Below, in pieces: positions 26,858 to 33,611 of a DNA stretch of 64,000 nucleotides. The DNA is from QHXW01 sp963752965 (GTDB lineage Bacteria > Acidobacteriota > Terriglobia > Bryobacterales > Bryobacteraceae): the NCBI GenBank assembly GCA_963752965.1, contig CAVWAJ010000006.1, positions 1 through 64,000 on the forward strand. The letters run 5' to 3'. Position 1 is the stretch's first letter; each line of letters begins with the position of its first letter. Below the pieces are notes generated by a model. The model was not told the DNA's origin and made no database searches. It saw nothing but the letters and a program-made list of their open reading frames with translations. Made by a program: the position numbers and the translations under genes.

Positions 26858-27274
26858 TTACGAGGAACCAGGCGCCTTCGTGTCTTGGCTGCCGTCGGTT
26901 TGGCCTTCTGGCTTTGTGGCGCTCTTGGCACGGGCCTGCCTGCGTGAGTGAGCCGCTTTGCCCACTACCACGGCCGCGGAAATCGCCGAGCCCCACAACA
27001 AATATCGCATTTTTGACTTGGTGCGAAATGGGACTTTGACAGTTGCAGGCGCGGCGACGGGCACACCACTGGAGATATCGACGGCGCCGCCAAGACGCAT
27101 ATTCTCCCAGTCGTAGAGGAACTGCTTGCCACAGTCCAGGCAGACCACGTACGTCTCAGCGTGAGTTTCGCTCGTTGCTCCGCTGCCCTTTGGCCGGGCC
27201 GGAGTGAAAGGGAAGGTCGTTCTCCGGTGCCGGCATCCAACCAGAACGTTCCATATCGAATCCATCACCGGCAT
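26858..27274 (-). CDS. Small protein with CxxC pair and one membrane segment
   Basis: This protein has about 138 residues if begun at ATG 27274 or 27265. It has an early Cys (LVGCRHRRTTFPF), then YVVCLDCGKQFLYDWENMRL, likely a small zinc-ribbon, then one membrane helix (about 100-115, YLLWGSAISAAVVVGKAA) and a Lys/Arg/Ser-rich tail. The frame is open another 82 codons upstream, but that part is antisense to the phosphatase-superfamily gene and is rejected. Function not recognised. Confidence 0.6.
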   Translation of the reverse strand: MPVMDSIWNVLVGCRHRRTTFPFTPARPKGSGATSETHAETYVVCLDCGKQFLYDWENMRLGGAVDISSGVPVAAPATVKVPFRTKSKMRYLLWGSAISAAVVVGKAAHSRRQARAKSATKPEGQTDGSQDTKAPGSS

Positions 27275-27352
27275 ACAATCCAGTACCAATGTAGCATCCA
27301 GCTTGCGTGACCAAAGTGCACAATCATACACTGCCACGCTACACTGGCAATC

Positions 27353-28219
27353 GTGGCCGCACGCAGCAAGACCAAAACAGTCGCTCGCAACCATTACATC
27401 CTCATCGTATTTGATAGTTGCCGGTACGATTCCTTCTTGGCGGGGCATCCGCGTACCATGCGCAAGCTCGGGAAGGTGGAGCGGCGGTGGTCCTACGCTT
27501 CCTGGACGGCGCCTTCGCATTTCAACCTATTGATGGGCTTGATGCCCCACACGAGCCCCAAGAATGTTTACGCCTCGGAATACTACAAAAAGGACTTCTT
27601 CAAGTTCAATGAGCGGCTAGGCGAAGGCGGCATCGAGTTCCGGAGTTTTGTTCCGCGCCTATCGCTGCCCGTGTTGCTACGAAATCTCGGCTACCGCACC
27701 AATGCCATGGTGTCCCTCCCGGTGTTGAATCCCGCCACGGCCATCAATACGGGTTTCGACAGCTACCGCCTGATGGAAAAGCACAACGACATGCGTGCCA
27801 TGGTGCGCCAGATGGTGTTCCCCGAAGACCAGCCGTCGTTCCACCTGCTCAATGTCGGCGAGACGCACTATCCCTACGCTCTTCCCGACGAGCCGGAGGA
27901 CGAATGGCCGCGCATCAGCGGCGTGCACGGCGTGTTCAAGCACCTGGACGAAGCCATTGTCGGCGGGAAGCTGCGCGGCAGTCGCTTGAAAATGTTCAAC
28001 AAGCGCAAACTGGAAATGCTGCGCAACCGGCAGATCGACGCCGTAAAATATCTGGATAAGGTGGTGGAAGAGTTGTTCGATCTGGTTCCAAGAAACACCT
28101 ACATCACCATTACTTCGGACCACGGCGAGCTGTTCGGCGAAGAGGGATATTTCGGCCACGGCCCGATCTTCCATGAAAAAGTCCTCGAGGTGCCCTTCCT
28201 CGAAGGCAAACTCCGATGA
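27353..28219 (+). CDS. Alkaline-phosphatase/sulfatase-superfamily protein, short
   Basis: This 288-residue protein has a GTG start. Superfamily features are the metal Asp D21 in ILIVFDSCRYDS, a nucleophile region WTAPSH (Thr52 or Ser55) and TSDHGELFGEEGYFGHG near residue 250, carrying the Asp-His metal ligands and another His. It has no signal peptide or membrane segment, so it acts in the cytosol unless carried by a partner. It is about half the size of typical sulfatases. It overlaps the next gene by 4 bases (ATGA), and both belong to the same superfamily, which suggests a two-enzyme unit. Confidence 0.78.
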   Translation: MAARSKTKTVARNHYILIVFDSCRYDSFLAGHPRTMRKLGKVERRWSYASWTAPSHFNLLMGLMPHTSPKNVYASEYYKKDFFKFNERLGEGGIEFRSFVPRLSLPVLLRNLGYRTNAMVSLPVLNPATAINTGFDSYRLMEKHNDMRAMVRQMVFPEDQPSFHLLNVGETHYPYALPDEPEDEWPRISGVHGVFKHLDEAIVGGKLRGSRLKMFNKRKLEMLRNRQIDAVKYLDKVVEELFDLVPRNTYITITSDHGELFGEEGYFGHGPIFHEKVLEVPFLEGKLR

Positions 28220-30291
28220 AACGGCGCGATATCCTCCTGTCGCTTTGCGCGCTGGCTCTGCTCCTTCACGGCGTCAGCCATCCACACGGAAATCTGCAAC
28301 TCGCCTACATCGGCCCCGGTGCCGGATTTGCGTTTCTCGGTTCGTTCCTTACGCTGCTTACATCGCTCGTGCTGAGCGTGGTCTCGCTTCTCGCGTGGCC
28401 GTTCCGCATGCTGTGGCTGCTGGTGAGAAGCAAGCAGGGATACCGCAAAGCGCGCGTGAAAAAGCTCATCTTTCTTGGGCTCGACGGCTTTGACCCCGGC
28501 CTTGCCGAGCGTTTCATGGCCGAAGGCAAGCTGCCCAATCTGAGCCGCCTCAAAGAGCAGGGCTCCTACACGAAACTGCGCACGACATTCCCCGCGCTCT
28601 CGCCCGTGGCCTGGTCCACGTTTGCTACCGGCGTGAGTCCAGCCAAGCACAACATTTTCGATTTTCTGAATCGTGACCTGAAGACTTATGTGCCGGAGCT
28701 GGCATCGTCCAAAGTGCGCCCGCCCCATCGCATCTTGAAGCTTGGCAAGTGGCGCATTCCGCTGTCGCGGCCCTCGGTTGAAATGCGCCGCAAGAGCGAA
28801 CCCTTCTGGAAGATTCTCGGCCGGCACTCCATCGGCTGCACGGTTCTGCGCGTGCCCATTACGTTTCCGCCCGACGAATTCGACGGCCGCCTCCTCTCCG
28901 CCATGAGCACGCCGGACCTTCGCGGCACACAGGGCAGCTTCTCGCATTTCTCGACGCACGTGGAAACCGGCCACGTCGAAGGTGGCAGCCGATATCCGCT
29001 GCGGCGCGCAGGAGACTGCGTGGAGGGCGACCTGGAAGGCCCCGAAAATGCGTTTGTGGCGGGCAGCGGCGCGATGCGCATTCCGTTCCGCATCCTTCAC
29101 GCGGAAGATCCCAAGCGCGCGAGCCTCGATATACAAGGCGAGTCCTATCCTTTGCGGCCAGGTGAATACACGCCGTGGGTGCGCCTGCGCTTCCACGGCG
29201 GCGTCGGCGTTTCCGTCCACGGCATCGCCCGGTTTCTCCTCACGCAGACGGCACCTGAACTCTCGCTCTATTGCACGCCGATTCAAATCGACCCCGAAAG
29301 GCCCGCCCTTCCCATCAGCCAGCCAGCGTATTACGCCATCTACCTCTCCAAGCTGCTCGGTACCTACGCCACACTCGGCATGGCCGAAGACACCTGGGCT
29401 CTTAACGAAGGCGCCATCGACGACGACGCCTTCCTCCAGCAGGCCGAACTGATCAAGCGTGAGCGCGAATCCATGTTTCTTAGCGCGCTTCAGCATACCC
29501 GCCGCGGTGTGGTTGCGTGCGTGTTCGACACCACCGACCGCGTGCAGCACATGTTCTATCGCCATCTCGACGCAGGCGACAGTCGTGTCATCGAAGCTCT
29601 GTATCGCGACATGGACCGCCTGGTCGGCGAGACAACGAAGTACGTGGATGATCACACCGCCCTGTTCGTTCTTTCTGACCACGGTTTCTGTTCGTTCAAG
29701 CGCGGCGTCAATCTGAACTCTTGGTTGCACCAGAACGGCTACCTTGCGTTACTCGATGGCGCGCGTGAAAGCGGAGATTACTTCGAAGGCATCGACTGGA
29801 GCCGCACCCGCGCCTACACGTTCGGTTTGGGTGGCATGTACTTGAATCTGAAGGGCCGTGAAGCAAGCGGCACCGTCGATCCAAAAGATGCAGCCGCGTT
29901 GCGCAAAGAGCTGATCGCGAAGCTCACCAACCTGCGCGACGAAGAAACCGGCAACATCGGTATTCGCAATGTCTACGCCACGGGAGCGCTCTATCAAGGT
30001 CCGTATCTGAGCGCCGCGCCGGATTTCGTCGTGGGCTACGCGACAGGGTATCGTACGTCGTGGGAAGCCGCGGTCGGCAAAGTCACCGCGCGCGTTTTCG
30101 ACGACAACAAAAAGGCCTGGAGCGGCGACCACTGCGTCGACCCGCTGCTCGTTCCCGGCGTGCTATTTTCCAACCGTAAGGTCCAGGCCGAAGATCCGGG
30201 CATCGAAGACATGGCGCCCACGGCCCTCGATTTGTTCGGAATTGAGGCGCCCGCCTGGATGGAAGGCAAGTCCGTTTTCCGTTTTGCCTGA
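28216..30291 (+). CDS. Membrane-anchored type I phosphodiesterase/nucleotide pyrophosphatase-family protein
   Basis: This 691-residue protein has two N-terminal hydrophobic segments (about 5-22 and 33-68, including AYIGPGAGFAFLGSFLTLL). The phosphodiesterase domain then starts with FLGLDGFDPG (metal Asp), SPVAWSTFATG (nucleophile Thr/Ser), FDTTDRVQHMFYRHLD, LSDHGFCSF and a late GDHCVDP His. These match the type I phosphodiesterase/alkaline-phosphatase superfamily. It would hydrolyse a phosphodiester or pyrophosphate; the substrate is unknown and could be a lipid- or glycan-linked phosphate given the membrane anchor. It is second in a coupled operon. Confidence 0.85.
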   Translation: MKRRDILLSLCALALLLHGVSHPHGNLQLAYIGPGAGFAFLGSFLTLLTSLVLSVVSLLAWPFRMLWLLVRSKQGYRKARVKKLIFLGLDGFDPGLAERFMAEGKLPNLSRLKEQGSYTKLRTTFPALSPVAWSTFATGVSPAKHNIFDFLNRDLKTYVPELASSKVRPPHRILKLGKWRIPLSRPSVEMRRKSEPFWKILGRHSIGCTVLRVPITFPPDEFDGRLLSAMSTPDLRGTQGSFSHFSTHVETGHVEGGSRYPLRRAGDCVEGDLEGPENAFVAGSGAMRIPFRILHAEDPKRASLDIQGESYPLRPGEYTPWVRLRFHGGVGVSVHGIARFLLTQTAPELSLYCTPIQIDPERPALPISQPAYYAIYLSKLLGTYATLGMAEDTWALNEGAIDDDAFLQQAELIKRERESMFLSALQHTRRGVVACVFDTTDRVQHMFYRHLDAGDSRVIEALYRDMDRLVGETTKYVDDHTALFVLSDHGFCSFKRGVNLNSWLHQNGYLALLDGARESGDYFEGIDWSRTRAYTFGLGGMYLNLKGREASGTVDPKDAAALRKELIAKLTNLRDEETGNIGIRNVYATGALYQGPYLSAAPDFVVGYATGYRTSWEAAVGKVTARVFDDNKKAWSGDHCVDPLLVPGVLFSNRKVQAEDPGIEDMAPTALDLFGIEAPAWMEGKSVFRFA

Positions 30292-30313
30292 CGGACGCAG
30301 GAGCACATGCATC

Positions 30314-30502
30314 ATGAAAACCGTTGTCAAATTGAATAAAACCTTAGTCCAGCGTGCCTCTCGCATCGCCGAGCACGCCGGCTATAGCTCGGTCGAAGAG
30401 TTCATCGAGCACATCATCGAAAAAGAGCTCGCGCACTTCGAGGATTCGGATTCGAAAGAGGAAATCGTCAAGAAGCTCAAAGGATTGGGCTACTTGGAGT
30501 GA
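30314..30502 (+). CDS. Small protein, possible ribbon-helix-helix type
   Basis: This 62-residue protein starts at ATG 30314, with AGGAG about 11 bases before it. It reads as a short beta strand (MKTVVKLNKTLVQ), a helix (RASRIAEHAGY), a second helix (SVEEFIEHIIEKELAHFE) and a charged tail. That strand-helix-helix order fits ribbon-helix-helix DNA binders of the Arc/CopG kind, but no clear signature is visible. Its stop overlaps the next GTG start (GTGA), so it is translated with the membrane protein that follows. It could regulate the operon or be a structural partner. Confidence 0.65.
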   Translation: MKTVVKLNKTLVQRASRIAEHAGYSSVEEFIEHIIEKELAHFEDSDSKEEIVKKLKGLGYLE

Positions 30503-31248
30503 CAGAGATCGACCTCGGCCTCGCAGCCCTCGCCACCCTCGTTCCCGTCAGCATTCTGGCTGGCATCGGGATGCTCCTGGTATTCCGCCACGCGTCGGAC
30601 CCGGTAGCCGTGCGCCGTGCCAAAGGTATCGCCCAAGCGCACTTGTTGGAATTCCGTCTCTTCATGGATGAGCCCATGCTGATTCTGCGGGCTCAGCGTG
30701 ATCTCCTGGTCGCCAATCTTCGATTCATGAAGCTGATGCTGCGCCCGTTCCTGTGGATGCTGCTCCCCATGGGGCTGCTGCTCGCCGGTCTGGAGTCTTT
30801 CTACGGGCATGCACCGCTCGCCGTGGGTGAGTCCGCCATCCTCACCGCGCAGGTAAAGGACGCTGCCGGCCCATTCGAACTCAAAGCGCCTGGGGACGTT
30901 GCCGTTGAGACGCCGCCCGTTCATGTGCTGGCCGAAAGCCAGGTGAGCTGGCGCATCCGCCCTCTGCGCGCCGCGACGACCGAATTGCAAATCTCACACG
31001 CCGGCAGTTCGTTCGCTAAGAGGATTTCCGCTGGCGGCGGCTTCCACTTCCTTTCCGAACGCCGGGGATCGCTCCTGAATCTGTTGTTGTACCCCACCGA
31101 ACCGCCGTTGTCAGACAATGGCATCAAATGGATCGAAATCCGTTACCCGGACGCGACGATCTTGCATCTCCATTGGCTCATCTGGTTCTTCGCCATCTCA
31201 GCCATCACCGCGCTCGCCTTACGCCGCCGGTTTCACGCGGTGTTCTGA
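30499..31248 (+). CDS. Three-segment membrane protein with extracytoplasmic beta domain
   Basis: This 249-residue protein has a GTG start overlapping the upstream stop. Membrane segments lie at about 7-30, 82-100 and 225-245. Between the first two is a charged amphipathic stretch with EFRLFMDEPMLILRAQRDLL and LRFMKLMLRPFLWMLL. Between the last two is a beta-rich domain of about 110 residues. Helix, cytosolic helical hairpin, helix is reminiscent of small Oxa1/DUF106-type proteins, but this is a shape comparison only. Its place between a phosphodiesterase and a GH16 enzyme suggests a role in envelope glycan or lipid handling. Confidence 0.6.
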   Translation: MTEIDLGLAALATLVPVSILAGIGMLLVFRHASDPVAVRRAKGIAQAHLLEFRLFMDEPMLILRAQRDLLVANLRFMKLMLRPFLWMLLPMGLLLAGLESFYGHAPLAVGESAILTAQVKDAAGPFELKAPGDVAVETPPVHVLAESQVSWRIRPLRAATTELQISHAGSSFAKRISAGGGFHFLSERRGSLLNLLLYPTEPPLSDNGIKWIEIRYPDATILHLHWLIWFFAISAITALALRRRFHAVF

Positions 31249-32066
31249 TGCCACGAGCGGCGCTATGCCTCTTCGTCCTCCTCTTCGCCGCTACCGCAAT
31301 CGCCGCCCCTCCTTACTGGACCCTCGTCTGGAATGACGATTTCGACGGCCCCGCCGGCTCACCGCCCGATCCCACCAAGTGGACATACGATACCGGCGCG
31401 GGCGGCTGGGGCAACCAGGAGCTGGAAACCTACACCGATTCACGCGACAACTCTTACCTCGACGGCAACGGCAACCTAGTGATCGAGATTCGCGAGCTTG
31501 CTCCCGGCCAGTACACATCAGGGCGCCTGAAGACGCAGGGCCTATATGTCGTCGAATACGGAAAGATCGAAGCCCGCATCAAGCTCCCCGCGGGCCAGGG
31601 CATCTGGCCGGCGTTCTGGATGCTCGGCGCAGACATCCCAATCGCCGGCTGGCCGCAATGCGGCGAGATCGACATCATGGAAAACATCGGCCGCGAGCCT
31701 TCCATCGTCCATGGCACCGTGCACGGGCCGGGTTACTCCGGCGCATACGGCATCGGCGCGAGCTACACCCTGCCGGCCGGACAACGGTTTGCTGATGACT
31801 ATCACGTCTTCGCCGTAGAGTGGTCCCAACAGAATGTCCAGTTCTTCGTCGACGGCCAACTCTACGAAACGGTCACACCCGCGTCTCTTCCGCAAGGCGC
31901 AGCCTGGGTCTACAACCACCCGTTTTTTCTGCTATTGAATGTCGCGGTTGGCGGTTCCTGGCCGGGCAACCCCGACGCCACCACGGTCTTCCCCCAGAAA
32001 ATGCTGGTCGATTACGTGCGCGTCTCCCAGCACCGCCGGCGGCTGCGGAATATGCAGGGCAACTGA
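31248..32066 (+). CDS. Secreted GH16 glycoside hydrolase (beta-1,3-glucanase/laminarinase type)
   Basis: This 272-residue protein starts at ATG 31248, overlapping the previous TGA by one base. It has a signal peptide (1-20, ending AIAA). The GH16 catalytic core shows WGNQELETYT, GKIEARIKLPAGQGIWPAFWML and the active-site motif GEIDIMEN with nucleophile E140, D142 and acid/base E145. The Met-containing EIDIME form is typical of laminarinases and related endo-beta-1,3(4)-glucanases. It ends with VDYVRV as usual for the family. It probably cleaves fungal or algal beta-glucan outside the cell. Confidence 0.88.
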   Translation: MPRAALCLFVLLFAATAIAAPPYWTLVWNDDFDGPAGSPPDPTKWTYDTGAGGWGNQELETYTDSRDNSYLDGNGNLVIEIRELAPGQYTSGRLKTQGLYVVEYGKIEARIKLPAGQGIWPAFWMLGADIPIAGWPQCGEIDIMENIGREPSIVHGTVHGPGYSGAYGIGASYTLPAGQRFADDYHVFAVEWSQQNVQFFVDGQLYETVTPASLPQGAAWVYNHPFFLLLNVAVGGSWPGNPDATTVFPQKMLVDYVRVSQHRRRLRNMQGN

Positions 32067-32070
32067 GGGC

Positions 32071-32814
32071 CTAAGTGAAGAGTTCGTCTTCGACGAGCTT
32101 CAAATTCTTGTTCACGTAGAACATGTCTGGTTCCTCCCTGGCTGCTCGTGAGCGGATTCGGAAGTCCGGATTCTTCGGGTCCAACGGATTGAAGATGACC
32201 AAGCCGATGCCGAATATTCGGGACAGGGCATCCAGACGGGCGATGTCATCCTCAGAGGAGTTGTCAGGAACTACGATGTACGACTTGTGCGAGAAGAGCT
32301 TGTATGAGCACGCTTGGCCGAAAGCGGTGATCAGGTTACTTGGGTCTAGCTTGATCTCTGCCGATACGATCTCGGTGGGGGGTTTGATGATGTCGGATCT
32401 CTTGGCTTCGCGCACACCGACCACGTCTGGAGTGCCCCACTTGTCCTTGAACCGGTTCCCCCCAATGCTGATGCTCCTGGTGCATTCCTCAAGTTCGTTT
32501 ATCAGCCACTCGCCAAAGGCATCGTAAAAATCCTCTTCTCGTATCTTCTCCTTCTTGAGTTGCTTGGTGACGGCTGCCTCTTGCTTCTCGCCCTCCTCCC
32601 GGTACTTCACGGCCCGATAGATGCCGCGACTTGGCTGATACACGGTTGTGGGCAACTCGGTCCGGAATTTATAGAGGGAGCCATGCACTGTGTTCACCGG
32701 GATATTGGGAAAGGCGGCAGAAATATCTCTGACCAAGTCAGAGTACCGTTTCCCCGCCGGCGAAGCGTCGATGAGTTCGACTGCCTTCTGTATGACTTTC
32801 TCTGTGCTCGTCAT
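32071..32814 (-). CDS. Winged-helix plus PD-(D/E)XK nuclease-like protein
   Basis: This 247-residue protein starts with a helical DNA-binding-like domain (about 3-60, KVIQKAVELIDASPAGKRYS and TVHGSLYKFR). A charged helix follows (75-95), then a domain with W-GTPDVVGV (P129-D130) and SAEIKLDP (E153, K155). A Gln-containing helix and strand follow (FGQACSYKLFSHKSYIVVPD). D130 and E153-x-K155 match the PD-(D/E)XK restriction-endonuclease core. No methylase, helicase or toxin-antitoxin partner lies beside it, so it is an orphan. It could be a solitary restriction or defence nuclease, or a repair protein. It is convergent with the GH16 gene. Confidence 0.6.
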   Translation of the reverse strand: MTSTEKVIQKAVELIDASPAGKRYSDLVRDISAAFPNIPVNTVHGSLYKFRTELPTTVYQPSRGIYRAVKYREEGEKQEAAVTKQLKKEKIREEDFYDAFGEWLINELEECTRSISIGGNRFKDKWGTPDVVGVREAKRSDIIKPPTEIVSAEIKLDPSNLITAFGQACSYKLFSHKSYIVVPDNSSEDDIARLDALSRIFGIGLVIFNPLDPKNPDFRIRSRAAREEPDMFYVNKNLKLVEDELFT

Positions 32815-33104
32815 GTTTTCCCTCTGCCCTCAACTCCTGTTCCCTTTTAGCCCTTGAAGCTACTCATTTTCGCGCTTTAACCGTTACTCTCTGGACCGGA
32901 CAGCGCCCGCAGAACGACCGAACCTCTGTCAAGAGAAGCTATGAATAGGTCTTGATGGTTAGAGAATACCAGCATAGAACCACCAGAGAGTTGCTAAAAG
33001 AGAGGGATTCCGCACCTGTGCGTATGAGGCCCCTGCCAAAAGGACACCTATCGCCGATGTCGCTTGCGGAAAACAAAGGGCAATTCAGGCGCACGGCGCC
33101 GCCG

Positions 33105-33611
33105 CTACCGCTTGAACCCCGTCTCGTCTTTTAATGCTTCGAGCGCGTTATAGACGATCGGGCAATAGCACGCGCGATCGATGAACTGCCACATGCGGCT
33201 CGCGATCGACCCGTTCCCCCGCACCAGGTGCGGAAAACGCGAGCACGTCTCCGGCCGCGCCTCGTAGACGCTACACACGGTTCCTTCCAGGAATACGCAG
33301 CCCTCGGCGTCGCTCCGTTGCAGGATGCGGCCCTCTTCCTCGCTCTCGGTCGTGTACTCCGCAAGAAATTGAGCCTGTGAGATGCTGAAATGCTTGGCCA
33401 GCCGCTCGATATCGCGGTCGTTCAACTTCACGGTCGCCACGCGGCAACAGTTCGCGCACACCGTGCAGTCGATTTGGGCCTCGATTTCCTCCCCAATGCG
33501 TCGCATCCGCCGCTCCGAATGATCGTGCGTTTTCAAGTGCCGGCGGAAGCGCTCGTTCTCCGGCCGCTTCTTCTCACCAAGAATCCGTATTTGGACGAGG
33601 TCTTCGATCAT
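33105..33611 (-). CDS. YkgJ-family cysteine-cluster protein
   Basis: This 168-residue protein starts at ATG 33611, overlapping the stop of the ADOP permease gene by 4 bases. The frame is open much further upstream, but that part is antisense-frame noise within the permease gene. Conserved cysteines are in IDCTVCANCCRVA, GTVCSVYEARPETCSRFP and ACYCP, the signature of the YkgJ/UPF0153 family thought to bind zinc or an Fe-S cluster. The function is unknown. Translational coupling to a transporter gene is notable. Confidence 0.82.
   Translation of the reverse strand: MIEDLVQIRILGEKKRPENERFRRHLKTHDHSERRMRRIGEEIEAQIDCTVCANCCRVATVKLNDRDIERLAKHFSISQAQFLAEYTTESEEEGRILQRSDAEGCVFLEGTVCSVYEARPETCSRFPHLVRGNGSIASRMWQFIDRACYCPIVYNALEALKDETGFKR

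Noticed and set aside
26758..26931. Upstream extension of the VOC protein
   Set aside because: It is basic and low-complexity, and a better Shine-Dalgarno precedes ATG 26757.
27275..27520. Upstream extension of the CxxC protein
   Set aside because: It is antisense to the start of the phosphatase-superfamily gene at 27353.
28099..29730. 543-residue minus-strand open frame
   Set aside because: It is antisense to the membrane phosphodiesterase gene and has no recognisable domain.
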